Source of the DNA: Candidatus Melainabacteria bacterium
GTDB lineage: Bacteria; Cyanobacteriota; Vampirovibrionia; Gastranaerophilales; Gastranaerophilaceae
NCBI GenBank assembly: GCA_003258735.1
Contig: QHME01000012.1
Location: forward strand, 1 to 55,463
Length of the DNA stretch: 55,463 nt
Direction: 5' to 3'
The stretch's first letter is position 1. Each line of letters opens with the position of its first letter. This document shows, one piece after another, positions 34,446-42,907 of this stretch. The position numbers were made by a program, and so were the translations under genes. The notes under the pieces were generated by a model. That model saw nothing but the letters and a program-made list of their open reading frames with translations, made no database searches and was not told the origin of the DNA.

Positions 34446-34574
34446 AGCTGTAGTTTAGTATAAAAATCATTATTTTGCAATTAACCCAGCAGGATAAAAA
34501 ATAATCACAAGGGTAATTTAAAAAAATATCATTTTCGCTCACCTTATATTGTCATAAATAAAAAAGGAGGAATA

Positions 34575-34826
34575 ATGTTAGATTTATTTATTCTTGAAAG
34601 TTGCCCCTACTGCAGAAAAGTAATGGATTTTATGAAAGAGAACCATATAAAATTCCACAAATTTGACACGATAAATAACGACAATGCACTTAGACTTCTC
34701 ACTATTGGTGGAGTTGACCAAGTTCCATTTTTATATAATGAGGAAACTGAAGATAAGATTTACGAATCTGAGGAAATAATCAAATATTTAGAAAATATGG
34801 ACAGGAACAATTATGCAAAACAATAA
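34575..34826 (+). CDS. Glutaredoxin-like thiol-disulfide protein
   Basis: The 83-residue protein is a small thioredoxin fold with the dithiol active site Cys10-Pro-Tyr-Cys13 and a VPFLY cis-proline region (DQVPFLYNEET). A GGAGG ribosome site precedes it. Glutaredoxins reduce disulfides, glutathionylated or nitrosylated thiols. Its last 14 bases overlap the start of the Hcp-like gene, so the two proteins are translationally coupled and may share a redox role. Confidence 0.88.
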   Translation: MLDLFILESCPYCRKVMDFMKENHIKFHKFDTINNDNALRLLTIGGVDQVPFLYNEETEDKIYESEEIIKYLENMDRNNYAKQ

Positions 34827-36417
34827 TCAATACAAAATAACTTATAATGTAGTAAATGAATGTAGCGCAAGAGGAGCTTGCTCTATTTCTCCAGCAATTG
34901 TAGCTTTAGAAGAACTTTCATTAAGTTTTCTTCAACAAATCGCATATTATATGCTTAAACTTGAGAATTTTGGTGCTAATAACAAAAATATCAAAATTGA
35001 AATAACACAAATAATTGCGAGTATGGTATCGGTTAATGAATTTAGTGAAAATCAGCTATATTCAATTATTTTAAAAGAATATTATATATTGCAGGAAACT
35101 TTACGAATTTATTCCGATATTTGCAAAAAAACAAAATTACCAAGGAAATTACTCAATAAACAAATAAAATTCAATGAAAAAACAAATCTTTCAAAAGCGA
35201 TTGCTCATGGGGAGAAAATTTTCTTTGATAAATATCAAAAAACATCAACCAAACAGAAAAATTTTGTGAGTATTTTGATAATTGTTTTGAAAAGTGTCAG
35301 CCTGAATTTAATTAAGTTGAACGATTTTGGCAAATTTAACAACAATACTTTTCATGAATTACTAGAGATTCTGAATTTATTTAACTCAAAAAATATCAAT
35401 AGTGAAATTTTAATTTCGCAAATTGATAGGCTTTCAAAATTGGATAATGGGCTTCAAGACGAAATTAGTCGGCAATTGATTTCAACTTTTGGAGAAATTT
35501 CGAAGGTTAAAGTTTCTCATTCTACGAGAAAAGGTAAGGCAATACTTGTCTCAGGGAACAATTTTTTTGATTTAATGGCGATATTAGAAGATACAAAAGA
35601 TAAAAATATAGACATTTATACTCATTCAAATCTATTAATCACGCACGCACTTCGTAATTTCCAAAAATTTGACCATTTAAAAGGTCACTATGGTGACACG
35701 ACTGAAAATTGTATCTTAGATTTTGCAACTTTTCCAGGAGCAATACTTTTGACTAAAAATTCTCGAGGAAATTCTGAATATTTTTATCGTGGCAGACTAT
35801 TTTCTAATGATTATATTGTTCCTGATGGTGTAATAAAACTTTCTGATAATAGTTATGAAGAAGTAATTGAGTCAGCTTTGAATGCTAAAGGCTTTTCAAA
35901 AGGAAAAATTAAAAATGATACCAATTTAGGGTTTAACAAGGATGAAATCTTAATTGAGTTTGAAAATATTTGCAAAAAAGTTAATAATGGAGACATAAAA
36001 CGACTGTATATTATTGGTTTTGATGCACATTCTGAACTCCAAAAAGAATATTTTAAAGACTTTTTCAGTAAGCTAAATAATGATGAATTTGTTATAAGTT
36101 TTTCCTATGAAAGTTTCAAAGATAACGTATTAACTATAAATGTAGGAAATTATGTACCTATAGCGATGAATGTTCTAAAATTGTTGTTTAACAAATTAAC
36201 AATTACTGATAATAGGATAACTTTTTTCTTTACAACATGTGATGTTATGACTATATCAGGGCTAATCAATTTGAAAAATTTAAATGCTAAGAATATATAT
36301 ATGAGCGAGTGTTCTCCGACATTAGTAAATCCATCTGTTTATACGACATTATGCGAAAATTACAATATAAAAACAACTACAACACCTGAAAATGACCTTA
36401 AAAATATTAGGATATAA
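34813..36417 (+). CDS. Hybrid-cluster protein homologue lacking the cluster ligands
   Basis: The 534-residue protein follows the Hcp (hydroxylamine reductase) fold along its length. Shared blocks are KAILVSGNNFFDL (Hcp ILISGHDLKDM), IDIYTHSNLL, FPGAILLTKNS and the C-terminal NPSVYTTLCENYNI (Hcp SPNVAKVLVENFNI). Aligned from memory to Desulfovibrio Hcp, the seven hybrid-cluster ligands become Asn249, Asn273, Ser317, Phe403, Tyr432, Tyr447 and Asp477. The N-terminal CxxC is missing, but the following C-x5-C pair remains (Cys17, Cys23). It therefore cannot bind the usual cluster and should be a non-enzymatic or repurposed protein. The overlapping upstream gene encodes a glutaredoxin. Confidence 0.8.
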   Translation: MQNNNQYKITYNVVNECSARGACSISPAIVALEELSLSFLQQIAYYMLKLENFGANNKNIKIEITQIIASMVSVNEFSENQLYSIILKEYYILQETLRIYSDICKKTKLPRKLLNKQIKFNEKTNLSKAIAHGEKIFFDKYQKTSTKQKNFVSILIIVLKSVSLNLIKLNDFGKFNNNTFHELLEILNLFNSKNINSEILISQIDRLSKLDNGLQDEISRQLISTFGEISKVKVSHSTRKGKAILVSGNNFFDLMAILEDTKDKNIDIYTHSNLLITHALRNFQKFDHLKGHYGDTTENCILDFATFPGAILLTKNSRGNSEYFYRGRLFSNDYIVPDGVIKLSDNSYEEVIESALNAKGFSKGKIKNDTNLGFNKDEILIEFENICKKVNNGDIKRLYIIGFDAHSELQKEYFKDFFSKLNNDEFVISFSYESFKDNVLTINVGNYVPIAMNVLKLLFNKLTITDNRITFFFTTCDVMTISGLINLKNLNAKNIYMSECSPTLVNPSVYTTLCENYNIKTTTTPENDLKNIRI

Positions 36418-36432
36418 ATCCTATTTAATATT

Positions 36433-36474
36433 AAAAAAGCAGACATGCTATACAACATGTCTGCTAAATTTTTA
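36433..36474. terminator. Bidirectional terminator between the Hcp-like gene and rpsG
   Basis: GCAGACATG (36439-36447) pairs with CATGTCTGC (36456-36464). On the minus strand TTTTTTAATA follows, ending the rpsL-rpsG transcript, and on the plus strand AAATTTTTATT follows. Confidence 0.85.
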
Positions 36475-36486
36475 TTAACTAAAAAA

Positions 36487-36957
36487 TTAGTATCTGTAAT
36501 GAGCGAAAGCCTTGTTAGCTTCAGCCATTTTGTGAGTATCTTCACGTTTTTTGCAAGCTGCACCTTGACCGTTTGAAGCGTCGATTAATTCGTTAGTTAA
36601 TTTATCAATGAATGATTTACCGCCTCTTTTCTTAGCTGATTCAATCAACCAAGAAGAAGAAAGTGCAAATCCTCTATCAGCTTTAACTTCGATAGGAACT
36701 TGGTAAGTAGAACCACCAATACGACGAGCTTTAACTTCAAGCAATGGAGTTGCGTTTGTCATAGCTTTTTGGAAAATTTCGATTGGATCTTCATTAGTTC
36801 TTTCTTTAATTCTTTCCATTGTGCCGTAGAAAATCTTTTCAGCTAAAGATTTTTTACCACGTCTCATAATTCTGTTAATGAATTTTGAGATATCAACACT
36901 ATTATAAACTGGGTCTGCTAAAGGTATTCTTCTTGCAGGTTTAGAACGTCTAGACAT
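36487..36957 (-). CDS. rpsG: 30S ribosomal protein S7
   Basis: S7 nucleates the head of the small subunit. The 156-residue sequence begins MSRRSKPARRIPLADPVYNS, continues with INRIMRRGKKSLAEKI and has GGSTYQVPIEV, all diagnostic. The start overlaps the rpsL stop by one base. The gene is last in its operon: a terminator follows directly, so fusA and tuf are not in the usual str arrangement here. Confidence 0.97.
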   Translation of the reverse strand: MSRRSKPARRIPLADPVYNSVDISKFINRIMRRGKKSLAEKIFYGTMERIKERTNEDPIEIFQKAMTNATPLLEVKARRIGGSTYQVPIEVKADRGFALSSSWLIESAKKRGGKSFIDKLTNELIDASNGQGAACKKREDTHKMAEANKAFAHYRY

Positions 36958-37349
36958 TACTTCTTACCTCCTTTTCCCTTTGCATCTTTTTTAGCACCGT
37001 ATTTAGAACGGCTTTGAGCTCTGTTAGCAACACCTGCAGTATCTAAAGTACCACGAACGATGTGATAACGAACACCAGGTAAATCCTTAACACGACCACC
37101 TCTGATTAGAACAACACTGTGTTCTTGTAAGTTGTGACCAATACCCGGAATATAAGAAGTTACTTCAAATCCGTTAGTTAATCTAACCCTTGCAACTTTT
37201 CTAAGTGCTGAGTTTGGTTTTTTAGGGGTTGTTGTATAAACCCTTGTACATACTCCACGTCTTTGAGGACAATTCATCAAAGCTGGAGATTTTGTTTTGT
37301 CTTGTAGCTTTTTACGTTCAGAACGTACAAGCTGGTTAATAGTTGGCAT
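36957..37349 (-). CDS. rpsL: 30S ribosomal protein S12
   Basis: S12 is the decoding-site protein. The 130-residue sequence begins MPTINQLVRSERKKL, with the TTTPKKPNSALRKVARVRL loop carrying the wild-type lysine of streptomycin-sensitive strains, and GRVKDLPGVRYHIVRGTLD. A consensus-like promoter lies at 37482-37510. It is co-transcribed with rpsG. Confidence 0.97.
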   Translation of the reverse strand: MPTINQLVRSERKKLQDKTKSPALMNCPQRRGVCTRVYTTTPKKPNSALRKVARVRLTNGFEVTSYIPGIGHNLQEHSVVLIRGGRVKDLPGVRYHIVRGTLDTAGVANRAQSRSKYGAKKDAKGKGGKK

Positions 37350-37481
37350 AATTTCTCCTTTAATTTTACCAAATTCGCCCTACACAAGCATTGTTGGGAG
37401 CTTAGGCTTCGCGTCCCTGCTTTTTACTACTTATACTAACCGTCAAATCCAGCACGAAAATTTCGGCTAATATACAATATT

Positions 37482-37510
37482 ATTAGACATCAACCAGACT
37501 TTTTTGTCAA
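37482..37510 (-). promoter_or_regulatory. rpsL-rpsG promoter, near consensus
   Basis: On the minus strand a perfect TTGACA (37505-37510) and TCTAAT (37482-37487) are spaced by exactly 17 bases. This is the strongest promoter I found in the window and fits a ribosomal protein operon. About 130 bases of leader separate it from the rpsL start. Confidence 0.7.
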
Positions 37511-37567
37511 CATGGGATTTTTTCAGATGTCAAGATGACAAGAGGCTCGGAGGGCAAGTTATTTACT

Positions 37568-37686
37568 GTCATTCCGAACTGCGGATTTTGGCAAGTGCGC
37601 CGCGTGAACGGAGTGAACCCACGTCCCAGTGAGGACTGCGTTGAGCCGTCCGAACTGCCAATAATCCAAGACGGTTTCGGAATCTC
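37568..37686 (-). repeat. Dispersed intergenic repeat, copy 2 (about 119 bp)
   Basis: The reverse complement of this segment aligns with 7641-7762 over its whole length, sharing the GAAACCGTCTTGGATTATTG block and the GGCGCACTTGCCAAAATCC block. It is GC-richer than its surroundings and lies in the 424-base gap 37350-37773. The rest of that gap holds the rpsL promoter and leader; the ORFs overlapping the repeat are not convincing. Confidence 0.8.
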
Positions 37687-37773
37687 AAATTGAACATATG
37701 GATTATTGTCACTCTGAATTTGGTCAAGTAAATAGCTAGAGCTAGCCATCTTGCCTTCTCTTGCAATGCCAAA

Positions 37774-38175
37774 CTATACATTTCTGTCAATAATATTTTT
37801 AGATATCCAATAAACTCTTGGATAAATTCCCAATAGTGAAGATATTGCCAAATATGCAATCAAACATGTTGTAAATAGTTGAATAAGTGAATAATCAAGT
37901 AATAATGGTCGATTGAAGAAAAATGCAATTTGTGCAACCAAATAATTAATAAACGGAATGTATGAAAGAAACTTCAAAATCAATCCTAAGCCCATTGCAA
38001 TGATAAAATATAGTAATGAGATAAATATTGATTGCATAGCATTGTATCTCAAAAAATGGGAAGGTGTTTTTTTTCTGAAATACATAACAACAAGCACAAT
38101 CATTCCGCCCCATCCGGCAGTAATATAAGAGAGAAATGAAATAATTCTGTCAAAGATTCCTATAGAATCACGCAT
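37774..38175 (-). CDS. Tic20-like / DUF4870-type membrane protein
   Basis: The 133-residue protein has about four hydrophobic helices (10-31, 48-70, 76-90 and 100-120) in the arrangement of the Tic20 family, and the HFLRYNAMQSIFISLLYFII segment closely resembles the Tic20 HF-RFN-MQA pattern. Tic20 is a chloroplast import component whose cyanobacterial homologues have an unclear role. The relation is by eye. It starts where the upstream TPR gene stops (shared base 38175), so they are co-expressed. Confidence 0.65.
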   Translation of the reverse strand: MRDSIGIFDRIISFLSYITAGWGGMIVLVVMYFRKKTPSHFLRYNAMQSIFISLLYFIIAMGLGLILKFLSYIPFINYLVAQIAFFFNRPLLLDYSLIQLFTTCLIAYLAISSLLGIYPRVYWISKNIIDRNV

Positions 38176-39230
38176 TAGACTTCTCCACGGGCAGACTTAA
38201 CATAATCATCTACAACTTGGCTATATATTAATCTATATTCATCGTTATCTGGTGCAATCCCTATAGATGCACGATATGATGAAATCGCTTGTTCTATATC
38301 TTTGTCCAAGTAGTGAGCATTGCCTAATAACATATACGTTTCAGCATTATTAGGTTCGACCCTCAATGCTTTTCTATATAGTTCAATTGCCTCTTTGACT
38401 CTATTTTGAGTAGAATACAAGTTAGCTAACAAGATATATGCATTAGGCTGTTTTGGAGCAAATTCAATTGCTTTCTTGTACATAGCTTCAGCTTCATTGT
38501 ATTTTTTAAACTCAGTCAATGAAATTGCATAAGAAATAAAAATTCTGTATTTGTCATCTGTCATTGAAAGAGCTTTGTCATAATACAAATATGCTTCTTT
38601 TTCTTCTTTCATAAGAGTCAGTGCGTTTGCGATACAAACAGCAACAAGCTCATTATCAGGATTTAAGACAAAAACTTTTTTGAATAATTTCAATGCCGTT
38701 TTATAATCAAACAGCTTGAAACAAACATTTCCCATATCGATTAATGCATTAACATTTTCAGGATCTAGAGAAAGTGCTTTTTCATAATAAGCTTTAGCCT
38801 CAACATAGTCTTCAATATCCTGATATAAAAGTGCAATTGCATTATAAATTTCAGGGTTTGATGAGTTTAAGTCAATAGCTCTGTTATAGTAAAATAATGC
38901 TTTTGAGAAATTTTTCCATTCAGCAAACACATTTCCGATATTATAATAGATTAAGAAATTTTTCGGATTAATTTCCAATGCTTTATTGTAATAGGATAAT
39001 GATTTTCTGAAATCTCTTTCATAAAACCACATTGTTCCCATACCGACAAGTGCCTGAACATCATCAGGTTTGATTGCCAAAAGGCTGTCTAAAACTGACA
39101 TAACTTTATCGTAATCCTTTTGCATCATATAAAGCTCAGACAATTGGTGATAATTTTCTATAACATTAGGCTCTTTCGCCATTTTAACGACAAGCTCGTT
39201 AATCTTCTCATTCAAACTCATATTTTCCAT
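38175..39230 (-). CDS. Tetratricopeptide-repeat protein
   Basis: The 351-residue protein consists of about nine TPR units (for example YYNIGNVFAEWKNFSKALFYYNRAIDLNSSN and YNAIALLYQDIEDYVEAKAYYEKALSLDPEN). No signal peptide or catalytic domain is visible, so it is probably a cytosolic adaptor. It is the first gene of a pair with the Tic20-like protein, which suggests an adaptor role at the membrane. It is a different protein from the TPR gene at 22870. Confidence 0.88.
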   Translation of the reverse strand: MENMSLNEKINELVVKMAKEPNVIENYHQLSELYMMQKDYDKVMSVLDSLLAIKPDDVQALVGMGTMWFYERDFRKSLSYYNKALEINPKNFLIYYNIGNVFAEWKNFSKALFYYNRAIDLNSSNPEIYNAIALLYQDIEDYVEAKAYYEKALSLDPENVNALIDMGNVCFKLFDYKTALKLFKKVFVLNPDNELVAVCIANALTLMKEEKEAYLYYDKALSMTDDKYRIFISYAISLTEFKKYNEAEAMYKKAIEFAPKQPNAYILLANLYSTQNRVKEAIELYRKALRVEPNNAETYMLLGNAHYLDKDIEQAISSYRASIGIAPDNDEYRLIYSQVVDDYVKSARGEV

Positions 39231-39318
39231 GTCCTCATTGTAGCTTATTACGAAAAATTTGTAAATTGTTTTACAGAAATTAATATTGTTGTGGAAACAT
39301 AACTGGCTTGTTTAACTA

Positions 39319-39360
39319 GAGATTCCGAAACAGTCTTGGATTATGCAAGGTTAGCATGAC
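39319..39360 (+). repeat. Dispersed intergenic repeat, internally deleted copy (42 bp)
   Basis: It begins GAGATTCCGAAAC-GTCTTGGATTA like copies 1 and 2 and ends in GCATGAC like copy 1, but lacks about 80 internal bases. It lies between the TPR gene and a coiled-coil gene, next to the terminator at 39396. Confidence 0.6.
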
Positions 39361-39395
39361 TTAAATTCTCTCTTACAATAACTCTACCTACGCAT

Positions 39396-39425
39396 CAAAA
39401 AAGCTCGCGGATGAGCGCGAGCTTT
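39396..39425 (-). terminator. Rho-independent terminator of the 191-residue gene
   Basis: AAAGCTCGCG pairs with CGCGAGCTTT around a 6-base loop and is followed on the minus strand by further T residues. It lies 21 bases past the stop. Confidence 0.85.
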
Positions 39426-39445
39426 GCATATTGTATTGTTTATCC

Positions 39446-40021
39446 TTAACCTTGACCTGTGTAGTTTGGAGCGAGGTTCTTTGCATCTGCTTGTTCCATT
39501 TTCTTGCAAGCTTCGTAATCTTGCTGTGCAATTTGGATTTGAGATTCCAAAGAATCTTTTTCTGTTTGTAACATTTCTTCTTCGTCTTTCAATGGTTCCA
39601 ATTGAGTTTCTCTTAGAACTTCGAAATTGTCAGAAATTTGTTGTTTCATTTGAGAAATCCATTGTTCATTGTATGCGCCAATTGTAGTTGAACCTTGAGT
39701 ATACATTGAAGACCAGTTATTATATTTTTGTGTATCTTCTGCTGATAATGTACCGCCACTTGCAATTGTTTGTTGTAAAGCTTGGAATGCTGATTGGTCA
39801 CCGCCTAATACTTGACCCAATGCACATTGCTTAGCCATCATGCCTTGTGCTGTAACTGCATTTAATTGAGCTTTTTCTTGTCTTTGTAATTGCTTTTCCA
39901 TTTCGGATACGTCGCGGGTTGCTCGTCTCAGTCTAGACTGGACGCGCATCATTTGAGCTTGGAGTTGTCTAACTCGCCTGCCCGCAGCTAATTTTCCGAA
40001 TGCGCCTAATAAGAAACCCAT
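39446..40021 (-). CDS. Coiled-coil protein of unknown function
   Basis: The 191-residue protein begins MGFLLGAFGKLAAGRRVRQLQAQMMRVQ and is predicted almost wholly helical: heptads run at 15-55 (basic, Gln/Arg-rich) and 125-180 (acidic, Glu/Asp-rich). A shorter polar segment lies between them. There is no signal peptide, and the short N-terminal amphipathic stretch may bind a membrane or an export apparatus. A GAGG site precedes the ATG. I know no family name. It is monocistronic. Confidence 0.65.
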   Translation of the reverse strand: MGFLLGAFGKLAAGRRVRQLQAQMMRVQSRLRRATRDVSEMEKQLQRQEKAQLNAVTAQGMMAKQCALGQVLGGDQSAFQALQQTIASGGTLSAEDTQKYNNWSSMYTQGSTTIGAYNEQWISQMKQQISDNFEVLRETQLEPLKDEEEMLQTEKDSLESQIQIAQQDYEACKKMEQADAKNLAPNYTGQG

Positions 40022-40281
40022 TGTCCTCGTATCCTTGTGTTTAGTGTCCTCGTATTTATATAAAGTATTTCTGTTTTTGATAATTGCCTTTTTTGAGTTT
40101 TCATGTTACGAAATGTTACGGAATTGTTTAACATTATTATATATTGCTTTATATACATGGGTAGCTATTCCAGTATTTACGCATACATGAGAATGTTGTA
40201 TAAATTGTTGGATAGTTGAAATAATTAATCGTTTTTTGTATTATTTAAGGGCTTTATCAGACAAAAAATAAGGGAAAATAC

Positions 40282-41334
40282 ATGCTAAAGAAGTTTTTTA
40301 ATCCAAAAATGATTATATTTACAGCACTTGCTGTTTTTATATTGCTCTTAATACCTAAAATTACAGGGCTTTTGATGTTATTGTTTGCGTCATTTGTAAT
40401 TGCCGCAGCATTAAACCCTTTTGTAAACAGTGTTCAAGAAAAAATTAAGAATAGGGCTGCAGCCTCTTCTATTATTGTATTATCTGCAATTGTAGCATTA
40501 TTCGCTTTAATTTTGCCTATTATTATAATGTGCTACAAAGAAGTTGAATTATTTATCTCAATCATGCCTCAAAAGGCGGCTAATTTGTACAGCTTTATTA
40601 CTCAGACAAAGCTTTATGGCAGAACACTTTTAGATATTATTCCTGTTGACAATATATCAAGCGCCTCATCAGATATTGCACAGAATGTGCTTAATCAATC
40701 TATGAATATTACTGTAGCAGCCGCTCAAGGAATATTTATTACATTAGCTTTGACAATGTTCGTTTATTATATATTGGTAGACAAGGTTTATTTAAGAGAT
40801 AAATTCATAGAGTTTTTTCCTTCTGCAATGAAAGAAAAAGCAGGTTGCATATTATATAATATAACATCTAAAGTTGGTAATTACGTAAGAGCACAAACTA
40901 TTTCAATGATTTTGGTTGGTGTAATGATTACAATCGTAGTTGCACTACTTGGAATTGAATATCCAATATTATTAGGTTTAATTGCAGGTATTTGCGAAAT
41001 CATTCCAGTACTTGGACCAACGATTGCCGTTTCAGTAATTGTTGCAGTTGCTTTCCCACTTGGGTGGGTAAAAGTCCTAATTGCTATTATTTTATTCCTG
41101 ACTATTCAGCAGGTAAATAACTATGTAATTCGCCCATTTTTGTTCGGTAAATTTATGAAACTTCATCCAATAAGTATTTTAGTTGCATTATTTATAGCAG
41201 AACAATTTTTGGGATTATTTGGTGTGATTCTATCGCCGGCAATTGCAGCTACTATTTGCGTATTGGTTGATGAGTTATATTTAACCCCAATCAATGAGAA
41301 AGATACAGGTAACGAACTTGAACAACATGGCTAA
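40282..41334 (+). CDS. AI-2E family (PerM-like) membrane transporter
   Basis: The 350-residue polytopic protein has the AI-2E/PerM pattern of about eight helices. Two sit near the N-terminus (13-50), a hydrophilic loop lies around 85-140, and a glycine/proline-rich C-terminal block reads LLGLIAGICEIIPVLGPTIAVSVIV, followed by RPFLFGKFMKLHPISILVALFIA. Family members export autoinducer-2 or other small solutes, and some are Na+/H+ antiporters, so the substrate is uncertain. The end overlaps the radical SAM start by eight bases. Confidence 0.85.
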   Translation: MLKKFFNPKMIIFTALAVFILLLIPKITGLLMLLFASFVIAAALNPFVNSVQEKIKNRAAASSIIVLSAIVALFALILPIIIMCYKEVELFISIMPQKAANLYSFITQTKLYGRTLLDIIPVDNISSASSDIAQNVLNQSMNITVAAAQGIFITLALTMFVYYILVDKVYLRDKFIEFFPSAMKEKAGCILYNITSKVGNYVRAQTISMILVGVMITIVVALLGIEYPILLGLIAGICEIIPVLGPTIAVSVIVAVAFPLGWVKVLIAIILFLTIQQVNNYVIRPFLFGKFMKLHPISILVALFIAEQFLGLFGVILSPAIAATICVLVDELYLTPINEKDTGNELEQHG

Positions 41335-42883
41335 AGAAGAACGCAACGAAATATTTTTATATGATAGAAAAATAAAAAAAGATGCAGATTTTAACATGTG
41401 GTTCTTTTTTCCGGGACCGGAAGCCTTTGCTTTGTCATCGTTAGGTTATTTGTGGCTATATCGAGCAATTGACATGCTTGAAGATATAAATATAGAACGA
41501 GTTTATGACGACACCAAAACAACAGTTCTAATGAGAGACAGGATTGATTTAATTGGTATGTCATTTACTTTTGATACGGATTTTCTTGCGATATTCAAAT
41601 TTTTAGAGTGGAACAAGTTTGAATTAAAAGCGAATGAACGCAAAGAGACTGCCCCATTGATTTTTGCAGGTGGCCCTGTAGTTACGTCAAATCCTGTTCC
41701 TTATAAAGAAATTTTTGATTTCTTTATTCTTGGTGATGGTGAAGATGCAAACCTAAGAGTTGTTGAACTTTGTAAAAAATGCAAAGAGGAAGGCAAGACA
41801 AAAAAAGAAACGCTAGTAGAACTTTCAACTATTGAAGGGGTTTATGTTCCAGCTTTAAATCAAGCATGTGTTAAAAAAGCTACCAAAAAGCTTACAGAAT
41901 GCGTTTATACTCCAATTTTAAGTAATAAAGCGTTTTTCCCTAATACTTTTATCTTGGAAGTAGAACGTGGATGCGCAAATAGGTGTGGTTTTTGTCTTGC
42001 ATCTTATATGAACTTACCGATAAGGTTTGTTGAATACGATAAAATTATAGAATCTATAGAACTTGGGTTGAGGTATACAAATAAGATTGCACTACTTGGT
42101 GCTCAATTGACCTCTCATCCAAGATTTAAAGATATTTGTAAGTACATTGAAAACAAAATTGATAGTGGACAAGAAATAGAAATGAGTGTGTCTTCTCTTC
42201 GTGTCGATTCGTTTACACCTGAGATTGTGAATACTTTAGTAAAAGCCGGACAAAAAAATTTGACACTGGCAATTGAGGCTGGTAGTGAAAGGCTTAGAAA
42301 GGTTATAAATAAAAATTTGACGGAAGAACAAATTTTTAAAGCAATTGAAGTTGCAATAGAATGTAATCTTCATGGGATGAAGTTTTACGGAATGATAGGA
42401 CTTCCGACAGAGACTATGGAAGATTTAGAAGAAATTATAAATCTATGTAAACGAATAAAGGCAAAATTTAAAAAGTTTGAAATTTCGTTTGGTTTTTCAA
42501 CATTTGTTCCAAAAGCTAACACTCCTTTTCAGTGGTTTGGTCGAGAAGATGAAAAAATATTAGAAAAAAAATCAAAATATTTACAAAAAGAACTCCATAA
42601 GCTAGGAATACAATCAAGTGTATCAAGTGCGAAATGGGATTATTATCAAGCCTTGACTTCGCGTGGAGATGAAAAATTAACTGATTATCTGATTGAAGTG
42701 TATAGGCTTGGTGGTAAGTTAGGGGCATATAAAAAAGCAGCAAAAGCGTTCAATATTGATACAGATTATTATGCAATACAGAACTATGATTATGAAAAAA
42801 CACTTCCTTGGGACTTTATTGATATTCGTCCAGGAAAAGAGTTTTTAATCAAGGAAAGTCAAAGATTAATCGGTATTAAATAA
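41327..42883 (+). CDS. B12-binding-domain radical SAM protein
   Basis: The 518-residue protein has an N-terminal Rossmann region of the B12-binding type (about 1-175, with LIGMSFTFDTD and FAGGPVVTSNP) and a radical SAM domain with the [4Fe-4S] motif Cys216-x3-Cys220-x2-Cys223 in ERGCANRCGFCLA. A C-terminal extension follows. The order resembles the TIGR03960-type/elongator-like family of uncertain substrate. I chose the ATG at 41327, which overlaps the upstream stop (ATGGCTAA), over the ATG at 41294. Its product is unknown. Confidence 0.85.
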   Translation: MAKEERNEIFLYDRKIKKDADFNMWFFFPGPEAFALSSLGYLWLYRAIDMLEDINIERVYDDTKTTVLMRDRIDLIGMSFTFDTDFLAIFKFLEWNKFELKANERKETAPLIFAGGPVVTSNPVPYKEIFDFFILGDGEDANLRVVELCKKCKEEGKTKKETLVELSTIEGVYVPALNQACVKKATKKLTECVYTPILSNKAFFPNTFILEVERGCANRCGFCLASYMNLPIRFVEYDKIIESIELGLRYTNKIALLGAQLTSHPRFKDICKYIENKIDSGQEIEMSVSSLRVDSFTPEIVNTLVKAGQKNLTLAIEAGSERLRKVINKNLTEEQIFKAIEVAIECNLHGMKFYGMIGLPTETMEDLEEIINLCKRIKAKFKKFEISFGFSTFVPKANTPFQWFGREDEKILEKKSKYLQKELHKLGIQSSVSSAKWDYYQALTSRGDEKLTDYLIEVYRLGGKLGAYKKAAKAFNIDTDYYAIQNYDYEKTLPWDFIDIRPGKEFLIKESQRLIGIK

Positions 42884-42907
42884 AATATAAGCCTTAAATA
42901 TCTCAAC

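Noticed and set aside
37507..37859. Two overlapping minus-strand ORFs (80 and 96 residues)
   Set aside because: They cover the dispersed repeat and the end of the Tic20-like gene in another frame, and show no conserved motif or ribosome site.
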